A stretch of DNA of 64,000 bases from Nephrocerus scutellatus. Taxonomy: Eukaryota > Arthropoda > Insecta > Diptera > Pipunculidae. A program made the translations under genes and the position numbers. The number at the start of each line of letters is the position of its first letter. Position 1 is the first letter of the stretch. The stretch spans positions 53,556,019 to 53,620,018 of the forward strand of contig OX352761.1 of the NCBI GenBank assembly GCA_947095585.1, in the 5' to 3' direction. Shown here piece by piece: positions 42,843 through 55,339 of this stretch. The notes under the pieces are model-generated. The model was given only the letters and a program-made list of their open reading frames with translations. It was not told the DNA's origin and searched no databases.

Positions 42843-43771
42843 ATGTCGCTATTAGACGATTTCATCTTTTCCGCCCACCAGCTAGTAAAATACTTTGCTG
42901 CGGCAAAGGAAGTGCCTGAGAGCAATCACACGATAGCTACTCTTGACGCTCGTAAGGACGTCTTAAAGAGCTTATGGTTAGATCTGAAGGCTACTTACAT
43001 CGCTTGCATTCGAGCCACCCCTGCACCAGAAGGGGAGGCTCTCGATCCAGAAACAATTGAGTCCAAATTTGCAAGCTCCAAAGAAACTTATGTTTCTTGC
43101 CTGGGACTGTTTTTAGAGCTTCAAACGAAGTTGAGCGATGCTCAACCCTAGCCATCCCTTGCCGCTCCGGTTCTCGAAGGTTCGGGAGGTAATGCAAAAC
43201 AACCAGACTCTCAAGCTCTCATTGTTTGAAGCTTCCTCCATGCGACACTGAGGTATTCCCGGGAGATTATTTATCAGTGTTCGCAAATCCTCCTAACCCT
43301 GGAGATGTTGAGAAGCTTTTTCACCTTCGAGCTAAAACTAGTGGCGAAGCCAATAGGATAGTATGTAAATTTTCTTTAACTAACGCTAGTTTTGAGTTGG
43401 CATGGAACGCGCTACGATCGACTTATGGGAATAAGAGAATACTAGTTAACAATCAAATCGAAATATTATTCAACCTACCTAATGTCAAGGAAGAGTCGGC
43501 TGTGTCAATAAGAACGCTGCAAAGGTGCATCAATGACTGCAAAGCAGCGGTTCAAGCTCATGATATTCGCACAGAAGGTTGGGACCCCATTCTAATTTTC
43601 GCTTGTTCCAAACGACTGCATCCCACCACGCTTTCGTTATGGGAGCAATCATTGAAGAGGGCGACTGACATAACCAGTTGGGCTGAATTGGGTGCTTTTT
43701 TATGTAACCGAGTTCAGGTTGCAAGGCGTGCTCAGGAAAACACCTTCTTCGATCCTGCTCGAAATTTTTGA
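42843..43771 (+). pseudogene. BelB gag (broken)
   Basis: ATG 42843 opens a 103-codon N-terminal part (FSAHQLVKYFAAAKEV..) ending at TAG 43149-43151. The central DUF1759-type region resumes in another frame from about 43226 to 43771: LPPCDTEVFPGDYLSVF, KLFHLRAKTSGEANRIV, LAWNALRSTYGNKRILV, WDPILIFACSKRL. The 'FxGDYxxW' signature is modified. The nucleocapsid follows in further shifted frames (CNTYHERHHSLLLLP at ~43880). Confidence 0.75.
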
Positions 43772-46700
43772 CATTGCCAGTGGCTGACCGGTTTGACCTT
43801 GTACGAAAAGGCAAGATGTGTTTCAATGGTCTGTCTGTGCATCATATGCTTCCAAACTACATTAGTAAACACACCTGCAATACCTACCACGAGCGACACC
43901 ACTCGTTATTGCTTTTACCACAAAGAGACCAAGCGAATCCCACGCATTCAAACTCACGGTCGTCAGATCCTGTGAATGTCGGTGAATTCGCCACCTTATT
44001 CTCACCATTACAGTCCACTTCATCACCATTCATACCTAAGGTGATCCAACAAAAATCGTATTTGGCGTACACACAAAGAAGGATTTTATTAGCCACTGCT
44101 TTGGTAAAGATTCGCGGCTCGGAAAGCAGTCATACTATTCGAGCTTTGATCTAGCCAGGCGCAGAGTCGTCGATCATTACTGAAGCTGTTCAAAGGCGTT
44201 TGAACTTACCAACTTCAGCATCTTCAATTGATGTTTCAATTATAGCAATAAGTGACGCTCAAGCAGCAAAATCCAATAAAAAATGTAGTTTTACCCTCAA
44301 TAATAACGCTTGTCCTGAGGAGCCAATCTCGGTTGAGGCGATCGTGCTGAAGAAATTAACGGGCAGCTTGCCTAACCGGTCATTTAATTTTATCGATCAT
44401 CAGGCCCTGGAAGGCATGGAATTAGCAGACCCCACCTTCAATCAAGCGTCCCGGGTAGATTTACTATAGGAGCAGATCTATACCCTAGTATTATAAGCGA
44501 AGGTGTCAAATACATTTCAAGCACCTTATTAGCGCAACTAACCATTTTTGGATGGATTCTATCGGGACCCATCCCAAGTTCGTATGTGAAATCCTTTACG
44601 ACTCCCGTGGTTAATCCACAAAGTACCTCGCTAGACCTACAAGTTCGAAAGTTTTGGGAGCCTATAGGCTTGCAGACGGGAGATATGTCGTCAGACTACC
44701 TTTCAAATCTGATCCACGCAATACACTCGGTGATTCGAGAAACAATGCCGTTCAGCAGCTCTATCGAACTGAACGCAATCTTACAAAGAAACTAGAGCTA
44801 CAATCCCAGTATGCTAGAGTTGTTTCCGAGTATCTTACGTTGAACCATATGCGAGAACTGTCTCCACACGAACAAAACGCTACCACAAAGTAACCCTCGT
44901 TTTATCTTCCACACCATGCCGTGATCAAGCCAGAAAGAACTTCCACTAAAGTACGCGTGGTATTCAACGCTTCAAGCGCGTCTTCCAGTGGCATTAGTTT
45001 GAACGACTGTCTTCATGCATGCCCAGTCACACCAAATATCAACGAATTTTTTTAAGACCATCGCCATGTGAAAGCGTCAAACAGTTTGAACTTCGCACTA
45101 TTACCTTCGGAGTCAAGTGTGCTCAATATCTTGCCATCCGCACTCTTATGCAGTTAGGTAAGGAAGCTCAGTCCAAGTACCCTCTAGGTGGTAAAGCTAT
45201 AGAGTCCGACTTTTATGTCGATGACCTCCTCTCGGGTGCTCACGATCATCTAACGGCCAAGAGAATCCAGAAGGAAGTTATTGAAGTACTCGAATCAGCG
45301 GGTTTCCCTTTGCGTAAGTGGACGTCAAATGCATCACCGCTATTGGATCACCTGCCTCCACAGCACATCTTAAGTGAAGAGTTCCTTCAAATAGAGTCGG
45401 ATAGCACCACTAAAACGTTGGGAATTTGGTGGAATACCAAGCTCGACGTCTTTATTTCTCTATCGAACCGCTCAAAATATCGGTTGCTCCCACCAAACGA
45501 GAAGTCTTTTCGGAGATTTTACGCCTGTTTGACCCCGCCGGGTGGCTTTCTCCAATCATCGTTTCGGCAAAGATCTTGATGCAACGGAACTGGATTGAGC
45601 AAACGAATTGGGATGAACATATCGAACCTTCCACTCTTTTACAATGGAAGGCATTTGCGGACGCTCTTAGCGGAATTGGACTCATCCAAATACCGCGCTG
45701 GATTGATTACACCCCACCGTGTCAGCTGCAGTTTCATGGGTTTTGCGACGCGTCTGAGAAAGCATACGCAGCGGCACTGTTTGTAAGGGTGAAATGCCCT
45801 GAATTCATAAGCTGTCACTTAGTTTGTGCAAAATCAAAAGTAGCACCTATTAAGTCCATTTTATTACCGAGACTGGAACTTTGTGGAGCTCCTTTCTAGG
45901 CTAATCACGGCATATCTCCCTCAATTACCCATTGAATCGTCTCAAATGTTTCTCTGGACGGATTTGACCTGGAAAACTTTCATTGCAAACCGGACCAGTG
46001 AAATTATTGAGAACCGGGGTAACAACAACTGGGGTCATGTCAAGTCCGCCGACAATCCAGCTGATCTGGCCACAAGAGGGTTGACTCCAGTCGACTTAAG
46101 AGATAAGGAACTTTGGTGGAAAGGACCTACGTGGTTACAGGAACCACAGACGCACTGGCCTATCAGTTGCCCGAGTACGCCCGACCGTGAGGACTTAAAA
46201 GTCAAACCCATTTCAACATTTAGTACTCTAACCATTCATGATGACCTTATCAGATTTTCTTCATTACCGCACGCGTTACGAATTTTGTCGTATGCTTATC
46301 GTTTTATACGTGGCTCATTAAAGTCCAAATTTCCGGCACTCACATACGAGTCGCATCTTATTACACAGGCGGAGATTACATTCATTCAAAATCGCCTTAT
46401 CTATCTGTGTCAGCTTTCGCATTTTCCTCGAGAATATCAAGCACTCTCACGAAACATAGCCATTCCTTTCTAAAAGTACCATTCTAGCGTTAAATCCCAC
46501 CATGGACACAAATCACCTGATGCGAGTTAATGGCCGATTGGCTAACGCAAATATCCCCTATAACGAACGCAACCCTATCATTTTATCGCACGCAGCTCGG
46601 TTTTCGTCTCTTCTAGTGAAGTTCGTTCATGATTTAACACTACACGGCGGGAATGCATTAATCATGCGCGTTATTCGCCAAATGTATTGGGTCCCAAAAT

Positions 46701-47527
46701 TAAAGAATCTTGTCAAAGCCTGCATCAACAATTGCAAAACCTGTGTTATCCACAAGAAACAAGTAAGTCAACAATTAATGGCAGCGCTACCATCAGCAAG
46801 ATTTAATTTTTCCCCTCCCTTCACCCATACGGGAATCGACTTCGCAGGGCCCTTCGTTATCAAGAGCTTCACTGGATGAAACTGTCGCTTGACTATGGGT
46901 TATACATGCTTGTTCGTCTGCTTTTCGACGAAAGCTATACATCTTGAGGCAGCCAGCGACTTGTCCTCCGAGGTGTTCTTAGCAGCCTTTGCTCGATTCG
47001 TAGCTCGGAGAGGACTTCCAAAAGAAGTATACTCAGACCACGGTACTAACTTCCTTTGGGCGGATTCTGTACTCCAGCGGGAATTTAAGAAACTGCTAAC
47101 ATCTTTACCACATTTAACGGCTTCCAGGTACGGTGTCCAAGGTCTGAATTGGAACTTTATACCCCCGGTGCTCCTCACATGGGGGGCCTCTGGGAAGCGG
47201 GTGTAAAAAGCTTCAAAACTCAAATCCCTCCAGCAAGAATTCAGTAAACGTTGGAAGAACGAATATTTACGAGAATTGCACAAGATATCGAAATGGCAAC
47301 ATGCTTTCGAGAACATACAGATCAATGATTTTGTCGTTATCAGACAAGAAAACCTCCCATCTTCCGAATGGCGTATGGGCCGTGTTATCAAAGTGTATAA
47401 CGGAACCGATGGAAAGGTTCGAGTAGCTACCATAAAAACCCAGATCGGCGAAGTTACTCGACCGATAGTAAAACTCTGTCGTCTACCTATAAAGCGCACG
47501 ACCTCAGATACCGCTCAAACAACATAA
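43772..47527 (+). pseudogene. BelB pol: protease, RT, RNase H, integrase (broken)
   Basis: Protease: RALI-stop-PGAESSIITEAV at ~44142-44190; the catalytic Asp codon is TAG. FGWILSGP (~44545) marks the RT junction. NASSASSSGISLND (~44965) then passes within ~50 bp to KYQRIFLRPSP, so RT motif A is deleted. SDFYVDDLLSGA (~45207) keeps the catalytic pair. RNase H-like QLQFHGFCDASEKAYAAALF at 45720. Integrase zinc region CINNCKTC (~46728), D in GIDFAGP (~46840), TGA 46877-46879 in place of Trp, D in YSDHGTNF (~47035), and E in GLWEAG in a shifted frame (~47190). C-terminal INDFVVIRQENLPSSEWRMG and VKLCRLPI end the gene at 47527. Confidence 0.82.
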
Positions 47528-47619
47528 CTATTATGTACCCTCTGATAGTTTTTTTTCTACCTTTAGTCAAACAGGCATACCATGCATCTACAAAAGCACC
47601 AACCGATCTGAAATCATAC

Positions 47620-47788
47620 TTGTTAAATCTCGTACCGCAGCATCTAAGTAAACATTGCAGTATATATATATCTAATTTTGAATTGTATAATCATATCAAT
47701 CTCGTACCGTAGCATCTAAGTCAACATTGCAGTATATATATATCTAATTTTGAATTGTATCATCATATCAATCTCGTACCGTAGCATC
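47620..47788 (+). repeat. ~74-bp tandem repeats before the BelB 3' LTR
   Basis: AATCTCGTACCG(C/T)AGCATCTAAGT..CATTGCAGTATATATATATCTAATTTTGAATTGTAT occurs twice, with a third partial start at 47771. It occupies the place where the 3' LTR should begin. Confidence 0.75.
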
Positions 47789-48046
47789 TAATAGTACTTC
47801 GAACTAGATGATTGATTGCCACGATTGTACGAGCAAGCCGCAACCAGCTTCACATTTTGTCGACCACTTCCTTTTCTGATTGTAAAGTGGCAGGTTGTGT
47901 GTGTTTGGCACGTTCGCACGAAATATATTTTAGTGAGAAATATAAGTTACTTTGTACAAAATTACATTGTCTAAATTCAAAGCAGTCTTTTTCTTTGTGT
48001 GTTGAAAAATAAGAGAAGTGTTTTGATTTGCATCTCAACGCAAACA
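47789..48046 (+). repeat. BelB 3' LTR (5' end missing)
   Basis: Matches the 5' LTR from GAACTAGATGATTG onward to CAACGCAAACA, but the first ~25-30 bp (TGTTCGCGCC..) are not present. Confidence 0.7.
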
Positions 48047-48051
48047 CTTAC

Positions 48052-48640
48052 ATTCGAACGAAAACTATTTCGTTGGTGACTTCATTGTTGTCAGGTATTC
48101 GATGTGCCACCTTTGGCAAATATGTTGTCTCATGCGTTGCAGCATTTCCCATCGACCTAACTTGGATAGCTTTTAATTCAAAAAGTTTACTTCGGGAACC
48201 AGGACCAACGAATGACCCACAATGAAATGGGATGGTGTCAAAATATTGCCATTCATGTCAGCTGGTAGTGCGCAAAGAGGTCGAGAATTTAGAATAGCTT
48301 CTATCTCCACAAGTAAGGTTTGCAATTCTACGACTGTTAAAATCGTTTCTCTAATAACTCTTTTTATGTGATGCTACATGGATTTGACGGCTGCTTCCCA
48401 AAACCCTCCGAAATGAGGAGCATTAGCCGGGTTAAAGTGCCTTTAGAAATGCAAATACTTCTAGCAGTTGTCTTTCGGCACCTATAAAGTTTGATCCACA
48501 GTCACTATGATGTCTGAACAAATGCCCCGTCTAGCAATAAACCTTTTGTATTTGTTGTTAAATCAGCGGTTAACTCTATGTGGACTGCACAAGTACGAGG
48601 AAAGTCTTTCGATCAAGTCTAAACGAACCGAAATTTTCTG
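48052..48640 (-). pseudogene. BelA2 integrase fragment
   Basis: Colinear with BelA1 29441-30030 and 30580-30620. On the minus strand it includes the FIVGHSLVLVPEVNLL-type segment near 48200. Multiple stops. Confidence 0.72.
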
Positions 48641-48645
48641 ACAAT

Positions 48646-50708
48646 TGTTATGGAGCGAGGTCCCACTAGGGGTTCTGCCACTGGCAAGGACGTCGCGACA
48701 CGCTCGCGGTTGCTCGGCTAAGCTCGCCGGACGGGTGGTCCTTGTCACTTACCAGTGACACCTCGACATGAACAAAAAAATTTTAATTGTCGTGTCGACT
48801 TATATAGAAAATGGAAAATCGGAATCAAAGGGGCTGGAAAAATGAGGGAATAAAGGGTAACGTCTCTCAGTGCCGGTGCAACCAGGCCATTCCTTTGTTT
48901 TTAATTTCTAAACACTTATAGCTATATTACTCTAAACTAAAATTGTAATGAAATTATCCAAAAGAAAACCTTCCTTTTCTCATAAGATAATATAATTTTT
49001 TTTAAATTAAATTATATAGGAAATTTTCATTTTCACTTATTAGCTAATTAAATCTAGGAATGATTAAATCTAGAAGGAATGACGTCATTTCACCTGTACC
49101 GAGGCCCTACAAAATCACGAAGAAAAAGGTCGGCTTTACTAAGTCCATCTGTTCGCAGTCCGTCGAGTCATACCTGAAAAGCGCCGAGAGAAATCACCGT
49201 GGGATCACCAATCCCAGCCACACACCTAGAGCCGACTTGTCTACTCACTCATGGTGAGGACAAGAAAAAATATAAAAAAAGGAATTATACCTCCCACTCA
49301 ATGGGCAACGGCAATAAAAACTCAACTATTTATCTTTTCAAATCTTAAATACATTTGTTAAATTTTTATTCAAAAAAAATTCAAATTAGAATGACGTATG
49401 TAAAAATTCAATTTAAAATATAATGGAAATATATTTAGCAATAGAGTATATGAATATATTTTTAAGATTCATTTGGAATGTAAAAAAAATATATGTATTT
49501 TCAAAAAAAATTATAATTCATTTGTAATTATAAAAGAAGGATAAACCAAATTATTGTTTGTGCAATTAAATTACGATAAATTAAAAAAGGAAATTTAATA
49601 AAAACTCAGAAATTAAAAAAAAAATGAATTATCAATTACTAAATACTGCTCTTAGTAGCCAATGGGTGTATAAAAAAGATAAATGTAAATGAACTTACTT
49701 GAGTGTTTTCAAAGAGATCCTGCCGGCATGATGTCGTTGAATCACCTGTTGTAACACTGTGGAGAATTATTGCTAACTACTAAACGCAGTTTACAATAGA
49801 TATAAATTGATATATATTTAAAAAGGAAATTCGATAAAAAAAAAACCAAAAAAACTCAATTTTAAATTGAATAAAAAAAAATCAAAAAAAGGTAAGTAAT
49901 TCGATTTTACTTTGAATAAAAAAACTCAAACGTAGAGAAAACTCAATTTCAAATTAGCTGAAGCAATAAAAAAAGCTCAGAAAATCAAAAATAGAATCAA
50001 TTTTGAATGAAACTAATATCAAAAGAAAGAAGGTAGCAAGAAATCAATAAAAAAAACTCAAATTTTAATTTAGAAAAGAACTCGGTCCACGGTTTGAGGA
50101 GCACTCGAATAACTAGATCCACTTTAATAGTTCGGGTTTTTGCCTCTGATGCGACGCTGACTCGATGATCGTAAATTGAATATTTAACAAATTGGAGAGC
50201 TTTTGTCTCAAGTAACTCTCGCTCTTGTAAACTGCGTTCGCACTTTTTTTTTCTATTGCGAATTTCTTTGTTGTAATTATGGCGCCCTTTTTGAACAATT
50301 TCTGCACACTTTGTCTCTGCAGAGACTTTTTAAAACTTGGTAATTTTAGGTTCTAATTCCACTTGTTTAACTCGCCGATTTCTAATAATTGTTTGGCGCC
50401 CTCGTACTTCATAATCTTTACATATATTATAGAAAGACACTTTTAAAAATTGATTTTTGTGTACTCGCACTTATTTTAATTTTTGTTTTAACAAAATGGA
50501 GTTTCCACTAATAGAAATTTTGATTTTGTCTTAAATCTTTGAATCTTTTTACAAAAAAAGGAAATAGTCTCAGTACTAGTCTTTGACTCGAATCTTTTGA
50601 TGGTAAATTCCCAACTGCCGCTAAAAATTCTGTCTCCGCCTAAAGAAACCTTTTCTTCTTTCCGAACCTTCTAGAAAAAGAATTCCTCTTGCTTTCCTTT
50701 TTCTTTAC
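48646..50708. other. X left arm
   Basis: The first ~150 bp are GC-rich (CGAGGTCCCACTAGGGG..GCTCGCCGGACGGGTGG). 49060-49260 is moderate GC without a domain I recognise. 49260-50050 is A-rich with repeated AAAACTCAA/TTTTAAATTGAATAAAA blocks. No gene on either strand. Confidence 0.55.
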
Positions 50709-50713
50709 GTCAG

Positions 50714-51123
50714 TGTTATGATGATTTGATGATATTTATTTTATGACCCCTTACCACTGGTGGGGGGAAGCCAATAAATAAAACGCGGGTTGGTTTCTAA
50801 AAAGGAACTGATTTATTTTAATTGAATTGTGCTCTTATATACTAATTTAATGCTAATTGTACAATTTTCAAATTGATAAATAAAAGCAAAAATAACACGT
50901 ACCCAGACAGCAATAAGACACCATGCATTTTGCATATTGGCTGAGAAAATGTTTTCCCAGAGAATGTGCTGAGGGCAACAGAAAACTGTGGGAATATGTC
51001 ACACAGCGAAAACAGCAATATGCAAGGTGTACGTTATCTATATTTTGCTGGGAAAATAAAATGTGCTGAGTTGAGAAAATGTTTATAATTATAGGCGAAA
51101 GTCGGTATGTTATGGTCGTAACA
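50714..51123 (-). repeat. BelC 3' LTR
   Basis: Ends in plus orientation are TGTTATGATG and TCGTAACA. Contains a poly(A)-type signal and direct repeats (GAGAAAATGTTT twice). In minus reading it is preceded by purine-rich AAGAGATCAGGCGGCGG. Confidence 0.9.
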
Positions 51124-51379
51124 TGTTGGGACCGCCGCCTGATCTCTTAAACTGCAAACTGTTCGTCCAAGAACATTGTTGTTGGCTGAAACTGGCTTGC
51201 TGATGAGGCTCTTCTTTCCATTCTTCTAGGTGCTGGTTCAGGCTGATGGGTTAATTGAAGGGACAATTCCGCTTAGGGAATATTGGTGAATTTTTTGTGA
51301 TCGTACTTCGTGCAGTAAAGTTTCTTGACTTCTTTGTAAGGCGATGTCTTGTTGTATTTTGAGATTTTGCTGTGTAATG

Positions 51380-52690
51380 TCCGACGTTAATACTGGGACA
51401 TTTTCTGGCTTATAGCTGAATCAAACCAATTGATCAATTCAATTGATTGACCAATTGATAACTTGGCTGGAACTACAGTTGAACTGCATGCGACATCTAT
51501 GCTGATTTCATTTGGAATACTGAATATCCATGTGTTTGTGTGGTGCATTTGGACCCAAAAACTTTGTGGTGGCACTGATCGAGTAACGCATGAACTAGGC
51601 AGTTCCTTTGTATGCCTTAAGAGGTTTATTTCACAGGAACATACAGTTGACCCGGCTGTGTATAGTGGATGTTTCATCTCGCACCAGTAAAAGTCCAGGA
51701 CTCTTTGGTCGCATGAAGAGAATGCGTTTTCGTTCATCGGATAATAATGATCGCCTTGGAGATTAACAATCATGTAGTCTGATGACGGTTCGATGAACGT
51801 AAAGGTTTTGTTATGCAATGTGGGTACCGGAAGGACCTTGTACACCTAGAACTCTGGTCATGGATGCGGGCCAATTCCGTTTTGAGTTGTTGAACTGTCA
51901 ATATTAATGGGTGTAGTTGACCACGATGTGTAGCTAATACAGAATTAAGCAGGACGTTTTGCGTGTTTTGATAATGTATCATTGTCAAAATACTTGGAAA
52001 CGCAGTCGATATGAATATTTGGAACACATGTTCGTCGTTCTTCTGATTGTCTAGTGCTGATATCATGTTGGTAAGTACCTTCAACTGTCGATTGGTCAAA
52101 CATATTGTGTTTTGAAGATATTTAACGTTGAATCTATGATAGTGGTTTGATTTTTCGTCAGGTTCAGTAGATGTTGCTCGTTGTTTTTAATCCTTTCGAT
52201 AGTTTCTTCGTACTGGCTTGCGAAACGTTGATCCAGAATGCCGAATAGCTCATTTGTAATTGTTCCAATAAAATCAAACGGTGATCGTTTCGATCTCTGT
52301 GGTGGTGATTCATTGTTTGCGTGCAGCAGTACTTCGTTGTTTAGGTCTATTTGCTGAAGCTGACGCTCAAATAGCTCTAAGGTGTTATTGCATAACAATG
52401 AATTTGTTTGTGTCAAAGGTGTTGTCGCACAAATCTCCTTCATGTGTTTTAAACACTTTTTGTACATGTAGTATTCTGACCAGTACGTTGTGAGATTAAA
52501 GAATACTATGGTCTTCCAGGAACTGACGATCATATTTACTCGACCGATGTCTTCAAAATATATACCGGGTTGTGTTTCAAATGGTATAATTTCAAAACTG
52601 TTAGCGATTTGTTGAGAAGCTATCGAACCAAATGGCGATGGCTATGATGCACAACCAGAAAAGGGGCTTAAAACATGTCCTTGCCACTAA
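51380..52690 (-). pseudogene. BelC env-like gene (frameshifted)
   Basis: Third reading frame after pol, resembling the envelope glycoprotein of Roo-like BEL elements and the F-type fusion family. On the minus strand a hydrophobic N-terminal segment near 52640-52680 (FWLCIIAIAIWF) could be a signal peptide. The ectodomain starts FEIIPFETQPGIYF (~52590). A polybasic RSKR site lies near 52275, followed by SPFDFIGTITNELFG. Helical and Cys-rich regions follow (51390-52100; DFYWCEMKHPLY, STVCSCEINLL). Frame changes near 52620, 52097 and 51840 disrupt it. No terminal membrane anchor is readable before 51380. Confidence 0.75.
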
Positions 52691-54465
52691 GGAATTGACG
52701 TCCTTGTGTTCCAGCGTTGACCTTCCCGTATTAGCGTCGGTCGTTGTTCTACTGTCTTCTGGTTCTTCCTTATCAGTTTCAATCGGTAACGGGCATAGTT
52801 TTGATAATGGTCGTTTTGCATGCCTTTTGTTGCAATAGACTGTTACTGCACGGACATGGTGATCTTGGCTAAATTCCACTTAGTTGGTGGTAACCGATCG
52901 TCCTTGATTAGTACTATGTCACCAATGGAAATGTTTTTATGTACTTGTTTCCATTTGGATCTCTGTTGAAGTTGCGCCAAATAATCTGATGACCATATTT
53001 GCCAAAAATCTTGAGTTATTTTTTGTATCAATCTCCAGCGTGAACGATAACTTTTCCTTTGGTCCAGTCTGGGATCAGGTAAGGCATTTAAGGCAGAGCC
53101 AATGAGAAAGTGTCCAGGCGTAAGTATGGGGTTGTCGTCAAGATCATTGCTTATTGCAACTACTGGACGAGAATTTAAACAGGCTTCCACTTGCGTTAAT
53201 ATGGTGGACAGCTCTTCAAATGTCAAGGTAGTATCTCCGATGACCCGTTTTAGATGGTACTTCATAGATTTTACACCAGCTTCCCACAAACCACCGAAGT
53301 GTGGTGCAGCTGGCGGGATAAAGTGCCACTGGACTTCATGTGTAATCAGGTTATCTGCGGCTTCCTTGTTGCTTTGAGCGATCACAAATTTAAGCTGCTG
53401 CTGTAATTCCTTGTTTGCTCCTACGAATGTTGTTCCGCAGTCACTGTAGAAGTGAGCGCAAAATCCTCTTCGGGATATGAATCTTCTAACAGCTGCAATA
53501 AACGCTTCTGAAGTGAGATCGCTGACCAGTTCAAGATGTATGGCCTTAGTTGCTAAGCATACGAACACTGCAATATAGCCCTTCGTTGATCGATTCCCTC
53601 TGCCTTTGGAAATTAGGATTTGAATTGGTCCGGCATAGTCAATGCCCGTGTGTGTAAATGGACGGGATGGTGTGACTCGTGGAGTTGGAAGCATTCCCAT
53701 AATATGGATTCTAGAGGCTGCATTGAAGCGGTGACATCGCACGCAATTGTGAATGATTTGACGTGCTGCAGATTTAGCTTGAATCACCCAGAACGACTGG
53801 CGAAGTGTGGCTAAGAGTAGTTGAATTCCTCCATGCAGCGTTTTCTCATGAATATGTTTGATTAGCAATTTAGTAAATCTACTGTTGCGTGGTGGTATGT
53901 ATGGGTGTCTTTCCTTCTCCGACACATTTGCGTTTTCAAGTCTACCTCCGACCACCAAGAGATTATGTACATCTAGGCGTGGAGCTAAGGCCAGCAGCTT
54001 ACTCTTTTTAGGCAGAGTGTTGCGATTCTGTAGACACAATAATTCTTCTCGAAACTCCAGTTGCTGAACTAATCGGATTACCGATATTTGAGCTTCTTCC
54101 AGCTCCGTGGTGGTCAAATGCTCAATTCGTCTGGCTTCCTTGTAGTTCCTCACATTGAAAGCAAATCGGTTGCAATAAGCTATAGATCGAATCAATCTAG
54201 TGTAAGAAGAAAATCGTTTGCAAATGTCGTTTTCTTCAACTACGGAACACTCTGATGTTGCGAGTGATTCCGGATGTTGAGGCCAATGAACAGAATCTTT
54301 TTGAAGCCATGCTGGTCCACTCCACCACAGGGGATGAAATTTTAGTTGAATAGGTGTAACACCTCTTGATGCACAGTCTGCTGGATTTTCAGCTGACCTT
54401 ATATGTCCCCATGAGCTTGGCTCTGTGTTTTCGTGTATTTGAGCAACTCTGTTAGAGATAAACAC
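52601..54465 (-). pseudogene. BelC pol 3' half: RNase H end and integrase
   Basis: Open on the minus strand from 54465 to 52843, then continuing after a frameshift near 52870 to the polyprotein end (KLCPLPIET ~52770). Motifs: ENPADCASRGV (RNase H/connection), H-x3-H and C-x2-C zinc finger (HIHEKTLHGG, CVRCHRF), D in THTGIDYAGP, D in FYSDCGTTF, and E in HFGGLWEAGVKS, a complete D,D,E set. Next are ILTPGHFLIG, FWQIWSSDYL and the SH3-like C-terminal GDIVLIKDDRLPPTKW. This is the best preserved integrase in the window. Confidence 0.9.
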
Positions 54466-54469
54466 CTTT

Positions 54470-55339
54470 TCATGTGATGATCCTTTTTTTTATCCAGGCT
54501 AAGACGATGGTTGAATCCGTCCAGGCATACACATTATCTGTCGGAGTACCAAAAACTTGCCTCATTTCATTCAGCAATTTCGACAATAGGTGTGCTCCAC
54601 AAAGTTCCATCCTTGGTATAGTGAGCTTCTTCTTAATGGGTGCTACTCGTGTCTTGCATGTAAGTACAGTAGTCTTGTGCATTCCATTTTGATCAGTAAT
54701 TCTTGAATATATAACAGCAGCATAGGCTCCATCAGAGGCATCACAAAATCCATGCAGCTCTAGATTCAGGGAATCATATGCACCAATCCACCTGGGAATT
54801 TTGATAGATTCGGCTAATGGGAGATCTCTTTTGAATTGATTCCAGCATTGCTGTAGCTCAGAAGTTAATCGCTCATCCCAACCAAGCTCAGCCTTCCAAA
54901 TTCGCTGCATTAACATCTTCGCAGTAATGGTGATGGGCGCGAGCCATCCTAATGGATCGAAGAGACGTGCTATTTCAGAAAGTGTGGCACGCTTAGTTGA
55001 GGTGTCATGTTTACATGTTGATTTAATAAGTTTTACTCTGAATAGGAATGTGTCTGTTGATGGATTACAATGGATTCCTAGAGTTTTAACAACCTCCTCC
55101 TTGTCCAAGTTGATGCAGCACTGATTATTGTCTTTTTGGTCTGGCACAAATAACTCCTTGTGATTAGTGGCCCATTTTCTTAGATGAAAGCCGCCACTGT
55201 TCAGTAAATTAATTAATTGATGTTGAGCATCTTTACATTCAGCTAGTGTATTTCCTCCAGACATGACATCATCCACGTAGAAATCATTTCTCACAATTTT
55301 GGATGCGATTGGATAACGTTGTTGTTCATCTAAGGCCAA
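54470..55339 (-). pseudogene. BelC pol middle: RT palm and RNase H
   Basis: Open on the minus strand from 55339 to 54470. Carries RNDFYVDDVMSGG, the RT catalytic YVDD box, then GFHLRKWATN, ARLFDPLGWLAPI, MLMQRIWK, and an RNase H start with ELHGFCDASDGAYAAVIY and VYAWTDSTIVLAWI. A frameshift at about 55340-55355 separates it from the upstream RT. A second near 54467 separates it from the integrase frame, so each join is off by a few bases only. Confidence 0.88.

Larger units (their letters stand above)
40849..48046 (+). mobile_element. BelB, BEL/Pao retrotransposon, plus strand, broken
   Basis: Inserted into BelA2 with CTTAC at 40844-40848 and 48047-48051. BelA1 has the unoccupied site ACACTTACATTCG near 29440. 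LTRs 40849-41179 and ~47789-48046. It has a long repetitive leader, gag, protease, RT, RNase H and integrase; no env. All coding regions are interrupted. Confidence 0.85.

Noticed and set aside
50280..50410. TGGCGCCC at 50281 and 50391 as primer-binding sites of an LTR element within X
   Set aside because: Only eight bases match; no LTR end precedes either and the following bases fit no tRNA I know.
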